A stretch of DNA of 46,284 nt, taken from contig PLDF01000515.1 in NCBI GenBank assembly GCA_003135055.1, positions 1 through 46,284 of the forward strand. Reading direction: 5' to 3'. Both the position numbers and the translations under genes were made by a program. The DNA is from Bryobacterales bacterium (GTDB lineage: Bacteria; Acidobacteriota; Terriglobia; Bryobacterales; Bryobacteraceae). Shown here one piece after another: positions 15,278 to 24,454 of this stretch (the stretch's first letter is position 1; each line of letters opens with the position of its first letter). Under the pieces are notes generated by a model that saw only the letters and a list, made by a program, of their open reading frames with translations, searched no databases and was not told where the DNA came from.

Positions 15278-17659
15278 CTACCTCGCCTGATCCGCCACTT
15301 CCCGCAACCAATCCGGCCGCTTCAACACATCGCGCGGCTTGCTGCCATCCGGCGGCCCGATAATGCCGTCGCGCTGCATCATGTCGAGTATCCGCGCCGC
15401 GCGCCCATAGCCCAGCCGCAGGTGCCGCTGCAAAGTGGAAGTGGACGCCTTGCCCATTTGCAGCACCAGGCGCACCGCCTCTTCGTACATCGGGTCCTGG
15501 TCTTCGGCGGCGGGCTCGCCTTCCGCCGCGCCTTCCTCATCCGCCGGCGGCGCAATCAGGTACGACTGGTCGTATTCCGGCCTCGCCTGCGCCTTCCAGA
15601 AATCCACCACGCGGTTGATCTCGGTCTCGGTGACGAACGCCCCGTGGACGCGCGTCAGCCGCGAAGAACCCGGCGGCAGGAACAGCATGTCGCCCTTGCC
15701 CAGCAGATGCTCCGCGCCCATCACGTCGAGAATCGTTCGCGAATCCACGCGCGTCGCCACGCGGAAGCTGATGCGCGCCGGGAAATTCGCCTTGATGAGG
15801 CCGGTGATCACATCCACGCTCGGGCGCTGCGTCGCCAGCACCAGGTGCATGCCCACGGCGCGCGCCATCTGCGCCAGGCGGGTGACGCTCTCTTCCACGT
15901 TGCGGCCTTCGAGCATCATCAGGTCCGCCAATTCGTCGATGAGGATCAGAATGTAAGGCAGCGGCTTCGGCTCCTCCGCCGACGCTTCATCTTCGAACAG
16001 ACTGCGCGGCTGCTCCTGCAGCTTGCGAATCTTCTTGTTGTACTGCTCGATATTGCGCGCGCCCACTTCCGCCAGCAGCCGCAGCCGGCGCTCCATTTCC
16101 AGCACCGCGTTGCGCAGCGCGTTGGTGGCCTTCTTCGGGTCCACAATCACCGGCGTCAGCAGGTGCGGAATGTTCTCGTACATGCCCAGCTCCACGCGTT
16201 TGGGGTCCACCATGATGAAGCGCACGTCGTCCGGCGTAGCCTTGTAGAGAATCGACATGATCATCGAATTGATCATGACGCTCTTCCCCGACCCGGTCGA
16301 GCCCGCGATCAGCAGGTGCGGCATGGCGTCGAGCGCGGCCACGCGGATGCGGCCGTTGATGTCCTTGCCCAGCGCGATGGTGAGCGGCGAATGCGAGTTC
16401 CGGAATTCGTCCGATTCCAGCATCTGCCGCAACGCGATGATCTCCCGCTTGGTATTCGGCACTTCAATGCCAACCGTAGGCTTGCCTGGAATGCGCTCGA
16501 TGAGAACCGATTCCGCGTGCAGGCCCAGGCACAAGTCTTCCATCAGATTCGTGATGCGGCTATACTTGATGCCGGCGTCGGGCTTGAACTCGAACGTGGT
16601 CACAACCGGCCCGGGGTTGATCTGCACCACGTTGCCAAGCACGTTGAACTCTTCGAACTTCGATTTGATGCGCACGGCCGTGTCCTTAAGCTCCTGCTCG
16701 TCGTAAGCGCTCCGTCCGGGCGCTTCGTTCAGCAGCTCGCTGGGCGGCATTTCGAACGACATCGGCCGGCGCTCGGGCGCGGGCGCGGCATGGTGGCTGG
16801 GCACCAGCGAGGGCACAGGCTCGGGCGGCAGATCTTCAATGGGGCAGATGGGGATCTCTTCCACCGCCGCGTATTCCGGTTCCTCTTCGACGGCCGCGGG
16901 CTCCGGCTCATGCGATGTCTCCCACGGCGGCGTTTCCACGTTCTGCACGTCCACCGGCTGCACTTCCGGTTCGGCCTTTTTTTTGCGTATGCGGCGCGTT
17001 TCGGGTGACGCTGCCGCCGCCTCGGTCCGTTTGCGGGCGCGCTCCTCCGCCTTCTCGAGCGACCGCTGGTGCATGCGCTTGCGCCATTCGCCGAAGGCCT
17101 CGCGCCGGCGCTCCCACCACGCGATGGGCGCGGCAAACCATCCGCTGAGCGCGGCCAGGGTAAAGGTCGAAACCAGATAGACGGAGACGATGACGGCCGT
17201 TGCCGTGACCACCAGGGCTCCAGCCAGATTCAGCGAATCCACCAGGTAGGTCGCGATGGCAAAGCCCAACGTGCCGCCGATCCGGATGTTGCCGCTGAAC
17301 AGCCGCAACGGCGCGAAGGAAAGCGCGGCGCAGGCGCTCAGGGTCAACGTCAGCGTCCCGGCCAGTTTCACCGCGCCGGCTTCAATCTCCTCCGACCGGA
17401 TCCATCTCCAGGCCAGCAGAAACGTGAGGAGTGGGAAAAGAAACGCCGCGGCGCCGAACATCTGGAAAAAGAGATCCGAAAGGTACGAGCCGGGGTAGCC
17501 CACCAGATTCAGGGGGCGCGCGGCGCTCGCCGTATCGAGCGACGGATCGAAGGCGTGGTACGAGATCAGGCTCAACAGCATCACCAGTCCCGCTGCAAGC
17601 AGCAGGAAGCCGGCGATTTCGTTCAGCCTTTTGTGAGGCGTCGGCGATAGCAGTTTCAT
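15278..17659 (-). CDS. ftsK: DNA translocase FtsK/SpoIIIE
   Basis: Septal DNA pump that clears and aligns chromosome ends at division. The ATG at 17659 gives a 793-residue protein beginning MKLLSPTPHKRLNEIAGF; longer starts run into uppP. Four N-terminal membrane helices (to about residue 190) are followed by a charged, Glu/Pro-rich linker. The motor domain then has FEFKPDAGIKYSRI, Walker A AGSTGSGKS near residue 453 and Walker B ILIDELADLM near 575. A winged-helix gamma domain closes the protein (EAVRLVLQMGKASTSTLQRH, LGYGRAARILDMM), which in the family reads KOPS sites. Its ATG overlaps the uppP stop by one base (TGATG), so the two are likely translationally coupled. Confidence 0.96.
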   Translation of the reverse strand: MKLLSPTPHKRLNEIAGFLLLAAGLVMLLSLISYHAFDPSLDTASAARPLNLVGYPGSYLSDLFFQMFGAAAFLFPLLTFLLAWRWIRSEEIEAGAVKLAGTLTLTLSACAALSFAPLRLFSGNIRIGGTLGFAIATYLVDSLNLAGALVVTATAVIVSVYLVSTFTLAALSGWFAAPIAWWERRREAFGEWRKRMHQRSLEKAEERARKRTEAAAASPETRRIRKKKAEPEVQPVDVQNVETPPWETSHEPEPAAVEEEPEYAAVEEIPICPIEDLPPEPVPSLVPSHHAAPAPERRPMSFEMPPSELLNEAPGRSAYDEQELKDTAVRIKSKFEEFNVLGNVVQINPGPVVTTFEFKPDAGIKYSRITNLMEDLCLGLHAESVLIERIPGKPTVGIEVPNTKREIIALRQMLESDEFRNSHSPLTIALGKDINGRIRVAALDAMPHLLIAGSTGSGKSVMINSMIMSILYKATPDDVRFIMVDPKRVELGMYENIPHLLTPVIVDPKKATNALRNAVLEMERRLRLLAEVGARNIEQYNKKIRKLQEQPRSLFEDEASAEEPKPLPYILILIDELADLMMLEGRNVEESVTRLAQMARAVGMHLVLATQRPSVDVITGLIKANFPARISFRVATRVDSRTILDVMGAEHLLGKGDMLFLPPGSSRLTRVHGAFVTETEINRVVDFWKAQARPEYDQSYLIAPPADEEGAAEGEPAAEDQDPMYEEAVRLVLQMGKASTSTLQRHLRLGYGRAARILDMMQRDGIIGPPDGSKPRDVLKRPDWLREVADQAR

Positions 17660-18483
17660 CACGCTGGCCGGCGGATGAAAGCCAGAGCAAGCACTATTAT
17701 GCCAAAAACGATCCGGTAATATATGAACGGACGCAGCGTGCTGCGATGCAAGTATTGCAGGAACCAGGCGATCACCGCGCACCCGGTGATCGCGCTGACG
17801 CCCACGCCCACCGCAAACTGCGTGTTCAGAAGGTCGTGAAGGCCGTGCTGCTTATGGATCTCGTAGAGCGCCTTGCCGGCCGCCGCGCCGATGGCGGGCG
17901 TCGATAGCAGGAAAGAAAAACGCGCGGCCGATTCGCGATCCAGATTGCGGAACAGCCCCGCGGCGATGGTTGTGCCGCTCCGCGATGCGCCCGGAATCAC
18001 CGCCAGCGCCTGCGCCAGCCCGATGCCGATGGAGTCCGCCATCGTGACCATGCTCAGATCGCGCACCTGGCGGCCGGCGTTTTCCGCCACCAGCATCAGC
18101 AGCCCGACCCCGATCAGCATTCCGCCGATCACGAAAGGATTGCGCCAGGGGCCATCCGCCTGCTTGTTGAAGAGCAGCCCGGCGACGCCAACCGGAATGC
18201 TGCCGATAGCAAGCCACCACAGCAGCATGGGATTGCGCTTGAGCGCCTTATCGTGTCCGAAGCGCATGCCGAACCCCTGCGCGGCAATCTGCACCCAATC
18301 GCGGAAGAAATAAATCAACACCGCCAGCAGCGTGCCGATATGCAGCATGATGTCGAAATTCAGGCCCTCGGTTTGCCAGCCGAAGATCCAGGAGGTGAGG
18401 TAAAGGTGCGCGGTACTGCTGACCGGCAGGAACTCCGTGAGGCCCTGGACAATCCCTAAAACGACTATCTGGTAGAGCGGCAT
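17659..18483 (-). CDS. uppP: undecaprenyl-diphosphatase
   Basis: Membrane phosphatase of 274 residues that recycles undecaprenyl pyrophosphate to the monophosphate lipid carrier for peptidoglycan and other polymers; confers bacitracin tolerance in many bacteria. Both family signatures are present: QGLTEFLPVSSTAH at residues 14-27 and PGASRSGTTIAAGL near residue 166. About eight membrane helices are seen, and the length is typical. It is the first gene of a two-gene run with ftsK, an arrangement that joins cell-wall precursor recycling with cell division. Confidence 0.96.
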   Translation of the reverse strand: MPLYQIVVLGIVQGLTEFLPVSSTAHLYLTSWIFGWQTEGLNFDIMLHIGTLLAVLIYFFRDWVQIAAQGFGMRFGHDKALKRNPMLLWWLAIGSIPVGVAGLLFNKQADGPWRNPFVIGGMLIGVGLLMLVAENAGRQVRDLSMVTMADSIGIGLAQALAVIPGASRSGTTIAAGLFRNLDRESAARFSFLLSTPAIGAAAGKALYEIHKQHGLHDLLNTQFAVGVGVSAITGCAVIAWFLQYLHRSTLRPFIYYRIVFGIIVLALAFIRRPA

Positions 18484-18552
18484 AAACGATCAGGGTGAGG
18501 TATGGCGCGCGGGATGTCAAGCTGGATTTCAAGCCTCTCACGGGATACCCGC

Positions 18553-18578
18553 GCGGAGCCGCGACCGAAAGGGAGCGG
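18553..18578. repeat. REP-like element, single arm (family A)
   Basis: Carries GGAGCCGCGACCGAAAGGGA followed by GCGG, the same motif as the arms of the composite repeat at 2509-2588. It sits between the divergent uppP and ketopantoate reductase genes, and runs through the longer, rejected N-terminal extension of the latter. Confidence 0.7.
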
Positions 18579-18627
18579 ACGGGCAGTCTTGATTGTTAGG
18601 GCCGCGTGGCGTATCGTTGCATCAACG

Positions 18628-19575
18628 ATGACTTCGAACAATGAATATCCGCGCATCGCCGTGATGGGCGCGGGCGCGGTGGGAAGTTTCTTCGGAGGCA
18701 TGCTGGCGCGGGCGGGCGCGCCGGTAACGCTGATCGGGCGCGCGGCCCACGCCGAAGCCATCGCGGCGCACGGATTGACTATCGAGAGTTTCCGCTTCCC
18801 GAAGCCGGAGCGCATACGCGTCGATGCAGCCACCGGCGCCGAAGCCGTCCGCGGCGCGCAGATCGTGCTGCTGTGCGTGAAGACCCTGGACACGGAATCG
18901 GCCGCGCAGGCCATCGCGCCGCATCTCGCGCCGGACGCGGTTGTGGTGAGCATGCAAAACGGCGTCGATAACGTGGCGCGCATCCGTGCGGCGAGCGGCA
19001 TCGACGCCCTGGGAGCCGCAGTTTACGTAGCCGCCGAAATGGCCGCGCCTGGCCGCGTGAAGCATACCGGTCGCGGCGACTTGATCGTGGGTCCGTTCCC
19101 GGAGTCGAGCCACCGTCCGGCGGCGATCGAGGGCGTGGCGCAGTGTTTCGCGTGCGCCGGCATGCCTTGCCGCGTGGCGGAGGACATTCGCGGTCCGCTG
19201 TGGATGAAGATGCTCATGAACTGCGCCTGCAACGCAATTTCAGCGTTGGGCCGCTCGCGCTACGGCCGCATGGCGGCGCGGGCGGAGGTCCGCGAGATCA
19301 TGCGCTATGCCATCGACGAAGCCGTGGCCGTGGCGCGCGCCGAGGCCATACCTCTGCCGGTGGAGAACTTCGTCGAAACGGGATGGAAGCTGGCGGAAAC
19401 CATGAGCAACGCCACATCATCCACGGCACAGGACCTGGCGCGCGGCAAGAAGACCGAAATCGATTCGCTGAACGGCTACATTGTGCGCCGCGGCGCCGCG
19501 TTGGGCGTGCCTACGCCCGTGAACCAGACGCTGCATGGGTTGATCAAACTGCTGGAGGAATCGGCCGAAGCATAG
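18628..19575 (+). CDS. ketopantoate reductase family protein (ApbA/PanE)
   Basis: NADPH-dependent reductase of the 2-dehydropantoate 2-reductase family, 315 residues. ATG 18628 (MTSNNEYPRIAVMGAGAVG) puts the Rossmann loop GAGAVGSFFGG at the N-terminus; the longer frame would translate through a repeat element. Catalytic Lys lies in LWMKMLMNCACNA, the conserved Asn in VSMQNGVDN and the Glu in KKTEIDSLNGYIV, so all three key residues are kept. PanE makes pantoate for coenzyme A, but paralogues of unknown substrate are common and no other pantothenate genes adjoin it, so the precise role is open. Confidence 0.88.
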   Translation: MTSNNEYPRIAVMGAGAVGSFFGGMLARAGAPVTLIGRAAHAEAIAAHGLTIESFRFPKPERIRVDAATGAEAVRGAQIVLLCVKTLDTESAAQAIAPHLAPDAVVVSMQNGVDNVARIRAASGIDALGAAVYVAAEMAAPGRVKHTGRGDLIVGPFPESSHRPAAIEGVAQCFACAGMPCRVAEDIRGPLWMKMLMNCACNAISALGRSRYGRMAARAEVREIMRYAIDEAVAVARAEAIPLPVENFVETGWKLAETMSNATSSTAQDLARGKKTEIDSLNGYIVRRGAALGVPTPVNQTLHGLIKLLEESAEA

Positions 19576-19609
19576 CGCCCCGGCCGATTGGCCCAACTTG
19601 TTGTGTCGC

Positions 19610-19633
19610 CAATGGCGGCAAGCGCCGCCATTG
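19610..19633. terminator. strong hairpin between convergent frames
   Basis: Perfect 10-bp arms (CAATGGCGGC and GCCGCCATTG) around a four-base loop. It lies 35 nt after the ketopantoate reductase stop and also after the small minus-strand frame at 19661. There is no U-tract on either side, so factor-independent termination is uncertain. Confidence 0.45.
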
Positions 19634-19660
19634 CAGCAGTCCGCCTTCAGCGAAGCCAGG

Positions 19661-19723
19661 CTAGGCCCTGATGGTCAACGCCATCAGCGCCGTAACAGCC
19701 CAGCTGGTCAAGAGTTTTTTCAT
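19661..19723 (-). CDS. 20-residue small protein or leader peptide
   Basis: ATG at 19723 preceded by a near-perfect AAAGGAG (19731-19737) seven bases upstream. The peptide starts MKKLLTSWAV and ends ALTIRA: two Lys, then a hydrophobic stretch, like an isolated signal or transmembrane segment. The stop is followed by the hairpin at 19610-19633. The ribosome site is the best in its neighbourhood, which argues against chance, but no known small-protein family is recognised. It could be a leader peptide, a small membrane protein, or the surviving start of a lost secreted gene. Confidence 0.4.
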   Translation of the reverse strand: MKKLLTSWAVTALMALTIRA

Positions 19724-19740
19724 GACAATTCTCCTTTCGA

Positions 19741-20245
19741 TTTTTTTCAAGTCAATGCCGGGCAGATCGGCCGGGAATCAAAATCATGAGAACGCGCAGC
19801 GAAGGAGAGACCGGACGAATCGGCGATGCGGCTATGCCGTTCGGCCATGGAAGACGGTGCGCAAGGGCGGCAAACGGGGGCTGGGAGCAGCGCCGGAACA
19901 TAGGGCGCAAAACTGGGATTCTTGGCAGCCGATTGTCTTTTACCCGCGGCGGCGAGCCAATCGAACGCCGAGTCGTTGGAATATCGACTGCGAACTGCGC
20001 GCCAAACGCATCTGCAAGGGGGAGTGACTCGCGAAATTTCTTGAGTCCACCTCCGGCCCGTTGATCTGGGCCCACGGCCGGCTTCGGTCGGCGAATGGGA
20101 ATCGCGACAACCACCTGGACGTATCGCAATATTCGTAGAAGTGCGTCAGCCGACGCGAACCCATTCCCTTCCGGAAAGTCTCGCCGTTCTAGGAAGTGTG
20201 TCGGGATGCCCGCCCCCCTTAACTGAACAATATGGGGCTGCCCCG
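19741..20245. other. intergenic region without a recognisable gene
   Basis: About 500 nt between the small minus-strand frame and the S9 peptidase. Several open frames occur on both strands, but none has a ribosome site or family-like sequence. It presumably holds the promoter of the S9 peptidase. Confidence 0.5.
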
Positions 20246-22321
20246 ATGCGCAGTGATACAATCTTCCCCGTGCTGCAACCACGTTGGCTTCTGCTCTTCG
20301 CTTCCGCCGCCTTGTTCGCGCAACCGGCGAAACGGCCGCTTACATTAGACGACATCGCGAACATTCGCGAGGTGCGCGACCCGCAGTGCTCGCCCGACGG
20401 CAAATGGGTCGCCTATGCCGTGGGAACCACCGACGCCAAGGAAGACAAACACGATTCCGATATCCGGATGGTGAGTTACGGCGGCAAGAGCGATATCCGC
20501 GTCACCTCAAGCCCGGAGAACGAAGCCTCGCCCCGCTGGAGCCCGGACGGCCAGTCGCTGGCCTTTCTTTCCAGCCGGCCCGGCAAGGCGCGAGGGAATC
20601 AGGTGTGGATTCTCGACCGGCGCGGCGGCGAGGCGCAGCAATTGACCGGCGTGAAGGGTCGCCTGCAGGGCTATGAGTGGTCGCCCGATTCGAAACGCCT
20701 CGCGCTGGTGATCGGCGATCCCGATCCCGACGCTCCCGCCGAAGGCGAAACTGCCGCGGGCGGCGGCCGAGGCGGTCGCGCGCCCAAGCCGATCGTGATC
20801 GATCGCTACCACTATAAGCAGGATGGCGCCGGCTATCTGCTCTCCGGCCGTCACAGCTACATCTATTTGTACGATGTCGCCACCGGGAAGCTGGATCGGC
20901 TCACTACCGCCAAGGCGGATGAGGCGGCGCCGAGTTGGTCGCCGGATGGAGCGCGCATCGCGTTCATGAGCAATCATGCGGCCGACCCCGATCGCGACCC
21001 GGAGAGCCAGCTCTATGTCGCCGATGCGCGGCCGAATTCCACCGAAAAGCAGCTTTCACCGCTCGCTATGCCGGGCGGCCGCGGGCAGCCGCAGTGGAGC
21101 CCCGACGCCAAATGGATCGCGTTCGAAGTGGGCGACGAGAAAAAGTACAGCGCCTACGGAATGCAGCGCTTGACGCTTGCGCCGGCCGATGGCAGCAGCC
21201 AGCCTACGCTGGTGAGGGCCGCCGCGGATCTCGATCGCGGAGTCTCGGCGCCTCGCTTTACGCCGGACGGCAGCGCGATCGAGTTCCTGGTGACGGACGA
21301 CCGCTCCGTCTATCCGGCGCGCGTCCGCCTGAGCGGCGGCGAAGTGGAAAAACTTATGCAGCCGCCGCTGGTGTTGAGCAGTCCGAACGTTTTGCATGGC
21401 TGCTCGGTGGCGCTCTCCGGCAGCGACGCGCGGCCGAACGAAATCTTCGCGGTCGAGAACGGACGCTTGCGCCAGTTGACGCACCAGAACGACGAGCTGT
21501 TCGCGAACCTCGACATTCCGCCCACCGAGGATGTGAGCTTCAAGAGCAAAGACGGCACTGAGGTTCACGGCCTGCTTACCAAGCCGGTGGGATACGCGGC
21601 CGGAACCAAAGCGCCGCTGCTGTTGCGAATCCACGGCGGTCCGAACGGGCAGGATGCGCACTCTTTCAGCTCAGAGAAGCAATGGTTCACGGCCCACGGT
21701 TACGCCGTGCTGAGCGTGAACTATCGCGGCAGCGCGGGACGCGGCCAGAAATATTCGCGCGCAATTTTCGCCGATTGGGGCCACTATGAAGTGGAAGATC
21801 TGGAAGCGGGCGTCGATTATGCCATCCGCAGCGGCGTGGCGGACCCCGCGCGTTTGGGCGTTGGCGGCTGGAGCTATGGCGCCATTCTGACGGACTACAT
21901 GATCGCCACCGATACCCGCTTCAAAGCCGCCACCAGCGGCGCCGGAACCGCGTTCACGGTGGCATTCTACGGTACCGATCAATACATCGTCCAATACGAT
22001 TACGAGATCGGGCCGCCGTGGAAGAACTTCGACGCTTACGTGAAGATCTCCTATCCCTTCCTGCATGCCGATCGGATTAAGACGCCCACTCTGTTCCTCG
22101 GTGGCGAGCGCGATTTCAACGTGCCGGTGCAGGGCGGCCAGCAGATGTATCAGGCGCTGCGGAGTCTGGGGATCGACACGCAGTTGATCATCTATCCGAA
22201 CGAGACTCACGGGATTCAGCGGCCGAGTTACCAGCGCGACCGGCTGGAGCGCTACCTCGCCTGGTATGACAGGTATTTGAAGAATGCGGCGCCGGTGGCA
22301 GCCACCGCGGACCAGCGTTAG
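20246..22321 (+). CDS. secreted S9-family prolyl oligopeptidase/dipeptidyl peptidase
   Basis: Exported serine peptidase of 691 residues. ATG 20246 places a signal peptide at once (MRSDTIFPVLQPRWLLLFAS to FAQP); the longer frame has no matching feature. The N-terminal 400 residues are a TolB/WD40-like propeller with repeated SPDGK or SPDA motifs (QCSPDGKWVAYAV, RWSPDGQSLAFLS). The C-terminal alpha/beta-hydrolase domain has GGWSYGAIL (nucleophile Ser near residue 543), GGERDFNVP (Asp near 622) and YPNETHGI (His near 655). It removes short peptides, often beside Pro or Ala. A short Gly/Arg-rich loop (GETAAGGGRGGRAPK) lies within the propeller. Confidence 0.94.
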   Translation: MRSDTIFPVLQPRWLLLFASAALFAQPAKRPLTLDDIANIREVRDPQCSPDGKWVAYAVGTTDAKEDKHDSDIRMVSYGGKSDIRVTSSPENEASPRWSPDGQSLAFLSSRPGKARGNQVWILDRRGGEAQQLTGVKGRLQGYEWSPDSKRLALVIGDPDPDAPAEGETAAGGGRGGRAPKPIVIDRYHYKQDGAGYLLSGRHSYIYLYDVATGKLDRLTTAKADEAAPSWSPDGARIAFMSNHAADPDRDPESQLYVADARPNSTEKQLSPLAMPGGRGQPQWSPDAKWIAFEVGDEKKYSAYGMQRLTLAPADGSSQPTLVRAAADLDRGVSAPRFTPDGSAIEFLVTDDRSVYPARVRLSGGEVEKLMQPPLVLSSPNVLHGCSVALSGSDARPNEIFAVENGRLRQLTHQNDELFANLDIPPTEDVSFKSKDGTEVHGLLTKPVGYAAGTKAPLLLRIHGGPNGQDAHSFSSEKQWFTAHGYAVLSVNYRGSAGRGQKYSRAIFADWGHYEVEDLEAGVDYAIRSGVADPARLGVGGWSYGAILTDYMIATDTRFKAATSGAGTAFTVAFYGTDQYIVQYDYEIGPPWKNFDAYVKISYPFLHADRIKTPTLFLGGERDFNVPVQGGQQMYQALRSLGIDTQLIIYPNETHGIQRPSYQRDRLERYLAWYDRYLKNAAPVAATADQR

Positions 22322-22403
22322 AGTGTCGTGGGGCCGGCACACGGCCTAGCGCATCGCCGGGCGCTCGGAGCGGTTCGGGCGGCAGGCCAAAGTCCCACCC
22401 CAC

Positions 22404-23234
22404 TTAGTGCGTCATCGAGTAAACGATGTAGTTGACGCCCATGCGGATGGATTGATCGGAGAACTTCGCGGGATACCGCGGATCGTCGGCAAACTCCCAC
22501 GAGTCGCCGACATCGGAGTTGTAAGAGATAGCCACCATCACGCGTCCCTTGTCGTCGCGGATGGCCCGCCAGTGCGCGCCAATTCCGGTGATCCCATTCT
22601 TATGGCCGTCGCGCAGGTGCTCCGAGCCGGGGATTTGAATCTTGTCCTTCAGGTCGTAGACCGTGTGGAAGATGGCATCGTCGTCGGGGATGTCTTCGAT
22701 GGCGCGGTTCGGGAACGCCTTCTTCATGCGGCTTTCGAATTCGTAATACTCGGCGTCGCCATGAAAATCGTCGGCCATGAAGAAGCCGCCGCGCTCGCAG
22801 TATTCGCGCAGCGCCTGGCCCTGCCGATCGGTGAGCCCCCACTCGCCCACTTGAACGGCGTAGAGCCACGGCCAATCGTAGGCGTCGCCTTCGTCCAGGT
22901 TCACAATCTGCTCGGCGGAGCGCACGTGGATCCGGCTAAGGCGGCGCACCGCCAGCGAGAAGTGGCGGTCGGCGCGCGGAAAATCCTGCGTCCAGAGCGA
23001 GATGCCCTGATGCCACTCGGCGTCGCGATACATGTAGCCGTTAAGCGGGCCGGGCGGAAACATGAGCCGCGCGAAGACCCACTCGGTCTTCTCCTGGTAG
23101 TCCGGCGGCAGCGGGATGGCGCCCAGGCGGTACTCGATGCCCGGGAATTCGCGAAAGGGCCGCTGGAACGCGTACAGCGCACCGATGCAGGCAAGGCCGC
23201 AAACGACGCGTTGGAAGGCCTTCCGCAGAGGCAT
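22404..23234 (-). CDS. DUF4159 domain protein, exported
   Basis: A 276-residue protein with an N-terminal hydrophobic signal (VVCGLACIGALYAF). The remainder fits DUF4159: FARLMFPPGPLNGYM, WTQDFPRADRHFSLAVRRLS, NLDEGDAYDWPWLYAVQVG, CERGGFFMADDFHGDAEYYEF and a closing GVNYIVYSMTH. The family is often encoded near MoxR ATPases and von Willebrand-type proteins; neither is seen here. Biochemical role unknown. The gene is convergent with the S9 peptidase and divergent from the DapA-family gene, with a dispersed repeat in the divergent gap. Confidence 0.85.
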   Translation of the reverse strand: MPLRKAFQRVVCGLACIGALYAFQRPFREFPGIEYRLGAIPLPPDYQEKTEWVFARLMFPPGPLNGYMYRDAEWHQGISLWTQDFPRADRHFSLAVRRLSRIHVRSAEQIVNLDEGDAYDWPWLYAVQVGEWGLTDRQGQALREYCERGGFFMADDFHGDAEYYEFESRMKKAFPNRAIEDIPDDDAIFHTVYDLKDKIQIPGSEHLRDGHKNGITGIGAHWRAIRDDKGRVMVAISYNSDVGDSWEFADDPRYPAKFSDQSIRMGVNYIVYSMTH

Positions 23235-23271
23235 AGTTTCTGCTTCGAGGATAGCACCGGGAGTGTGGTCC

Positions 23272-23386
23272 TCAACGCGCAGACGCGGAGAGGCGGAGAA
23301 AACGCGGAGTTTCTCAAAAGCTGAAGAAGCTTAGAGATCAAATTGAGAGAGTGTTCTCCGCGTTGCCTCCGCGCCTCCGCGTTGAA
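23272..23386. repeat. dispersed purine/pyrimidine palindromic repeat (family B), copy 1
   Basis: The left arm, rich in GCGGAG (23272-23309), faces a right arm rich in CTCCGC (23356-23385), with a shorter inverted repeat (AGCTGAAGAAGCT region) between them. The same sequence type appears, with longer perfect arms, at 24508-24680. No coding capacity is apparent. It sits in the promoter region between two divergent genes and could influence both. Confidence 0.8.
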
Positions 23387-23480
23387 GTCACAATCCCCGG
23401 CTTTAACGCCACCTTCCCCTTCCATCCAGCCGCGCGCGGGTGTACGATGATTGGTCGCACAACGCTTTGGAGGTGTTTGC

Positions 23481-24452
23481 ATGGAATCCACACGCCGGAA
23501 TTTTCTGGGAGCCGTGGGAGCGGGCGCGCTCACGGCGGCCGCGGCCAACGCGGCGGAAACGGGATCTGCGCGGTCGGGCAATCCCAAGCTTTATGTTGCC
23601 GCGGTAACCCCTTGCGATAGCAAGAACCGGTTTGACGAGGGTCTGTATCGCGACCTGATGCCGTATTTCAAAGAGCGTAACGTGGATGGCGTGGTGGTGC
23701 TGGGCACCACCGGCGAGTTCCCGTCGTTCTCGGTCGCCGAGCGGAAGAAGGTCGCCGAGACCGCGCTCAAGCACCGGTCGGGGCTGCGGATGATCGTGCA
23801 GGTGGGCACGCCCAACCTGCCGGAAACGCTCGAGCTGCTGAGCCACGCGGGGGCCAACGGCGCCGACGGCGCGCTGTGCATTCCGCCGTTCTACTTTAAG
23901 AACCCGCCCGTCGAAGGACTCTACAAGTATTACTCGCAGGTGCTCGAAGCGACTAAGCTGCCGGTCTATTTGTATCATTACCCCGGCATGAGCGCGGTGC
24001 CCATTTCGCCGGAGCTGCTGCACAAGCTGGAACATTATCCGAATCTGGCGGGCATCAAGGATTCCACCGGCAACGCGGAAACCTACGCCGCATTCTGCAA
24101 GGAGTTTCCCAAGCTCGACATGATGACGGGCACCGAGGGCAATCTGCCGGCGGCGCTGGCGGCCGGCATGGGCGCGATTTCCGTCGCCGCCAACCTGTTT
24201 CCCAAGCAGGTGGCCGCGGTGTTTCAGGCGCATCGCGAAGGCAAGGACGTCGCGGCGGCTTACGCGAAGTTTCGCGAGACGAATTCGGTGCTGCACGTTC
24301 AGGGCGTACCCGGAGGCGCGGCGCAGATCAAGTTTGCCTTCACGGGGCATGGATTCCGCGAGAGCTACGTCCGCCCGCCGCAGCTCGATCTCACGGCCGA
24401 ACAGAAAGCGCTATTGCAGCCGAAGCTCTCGCAACTTGCACAACTGGGATAA
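23481..24452 (+). CDS. Tat-exported dihydrodipicolinate synthase/N-acetylneuraminate lyase family protein
   Basis: Class I (Schiff-base) aldolase/lyase fold, 323 residues. ATG 23481 has GGAGG seven bases upstream and opens with a Tat-type signal, ESTRRNFLGAVGAGALTAAA. Family residues are intact: GTTGEFPSFS, Tyr165 in YLYHYPG and the Schiff-base Lys193 in GIKDSTGN, with the usual 28-residue Tyr-Lys spacing. Members split or join pyruvate-containing sugar acids and amino acids. Cytosolic DapA makes lysine precursors, but an exported copy next to a PQQ dehydrogenase and cytochrome points to periplasmic sugar-acid chemistry. The dehydrogenase frame begins two bases after its stop. Product and substrate are unknown. 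Confidence 0.9.
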   Translation: MESTRRNFLGAVGAGALTAAAANAAETGSARSGNPKLYVAAVTPCDSKNRFDEGLYRDLMPYFKERNVDGVVVLGTTGEFPSFSVAERKKVAETALKHRSGLRMIVQVGTPNLPETLELLSHAGANGADGALCIPPFYFKNPPVEGLYKYYSQVLEATKLPVYLYHYPGMSAVPISPELLHKLEHYPNLAGIKDSTGNAETYAAFCKEFPKLDMMTGTEGNLPAALAAGMGAISVAANLFPKQVAAVFQAHREGKDVAAAYAKFRETNSVLHVQGVPGGAAQIKFAFTGHGFRESYVRPPQLDLTAEQKALLQPKLSQLAQLG

Positions 24453-24454
24453 AC

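Noticed and set aside
15422..17008. A 528-codon plus-strand frame inside ftsK
   Set aside because: Antisense shadow of a well-supported gene, rich in His/Arg/Gln as expected from GC-rich codon bias.
18502..18627. N-terminal extension of the ketopantoate reductase
   Set aside because: It is translated from a REP-like repeat and precedes the normal family N-terminus.
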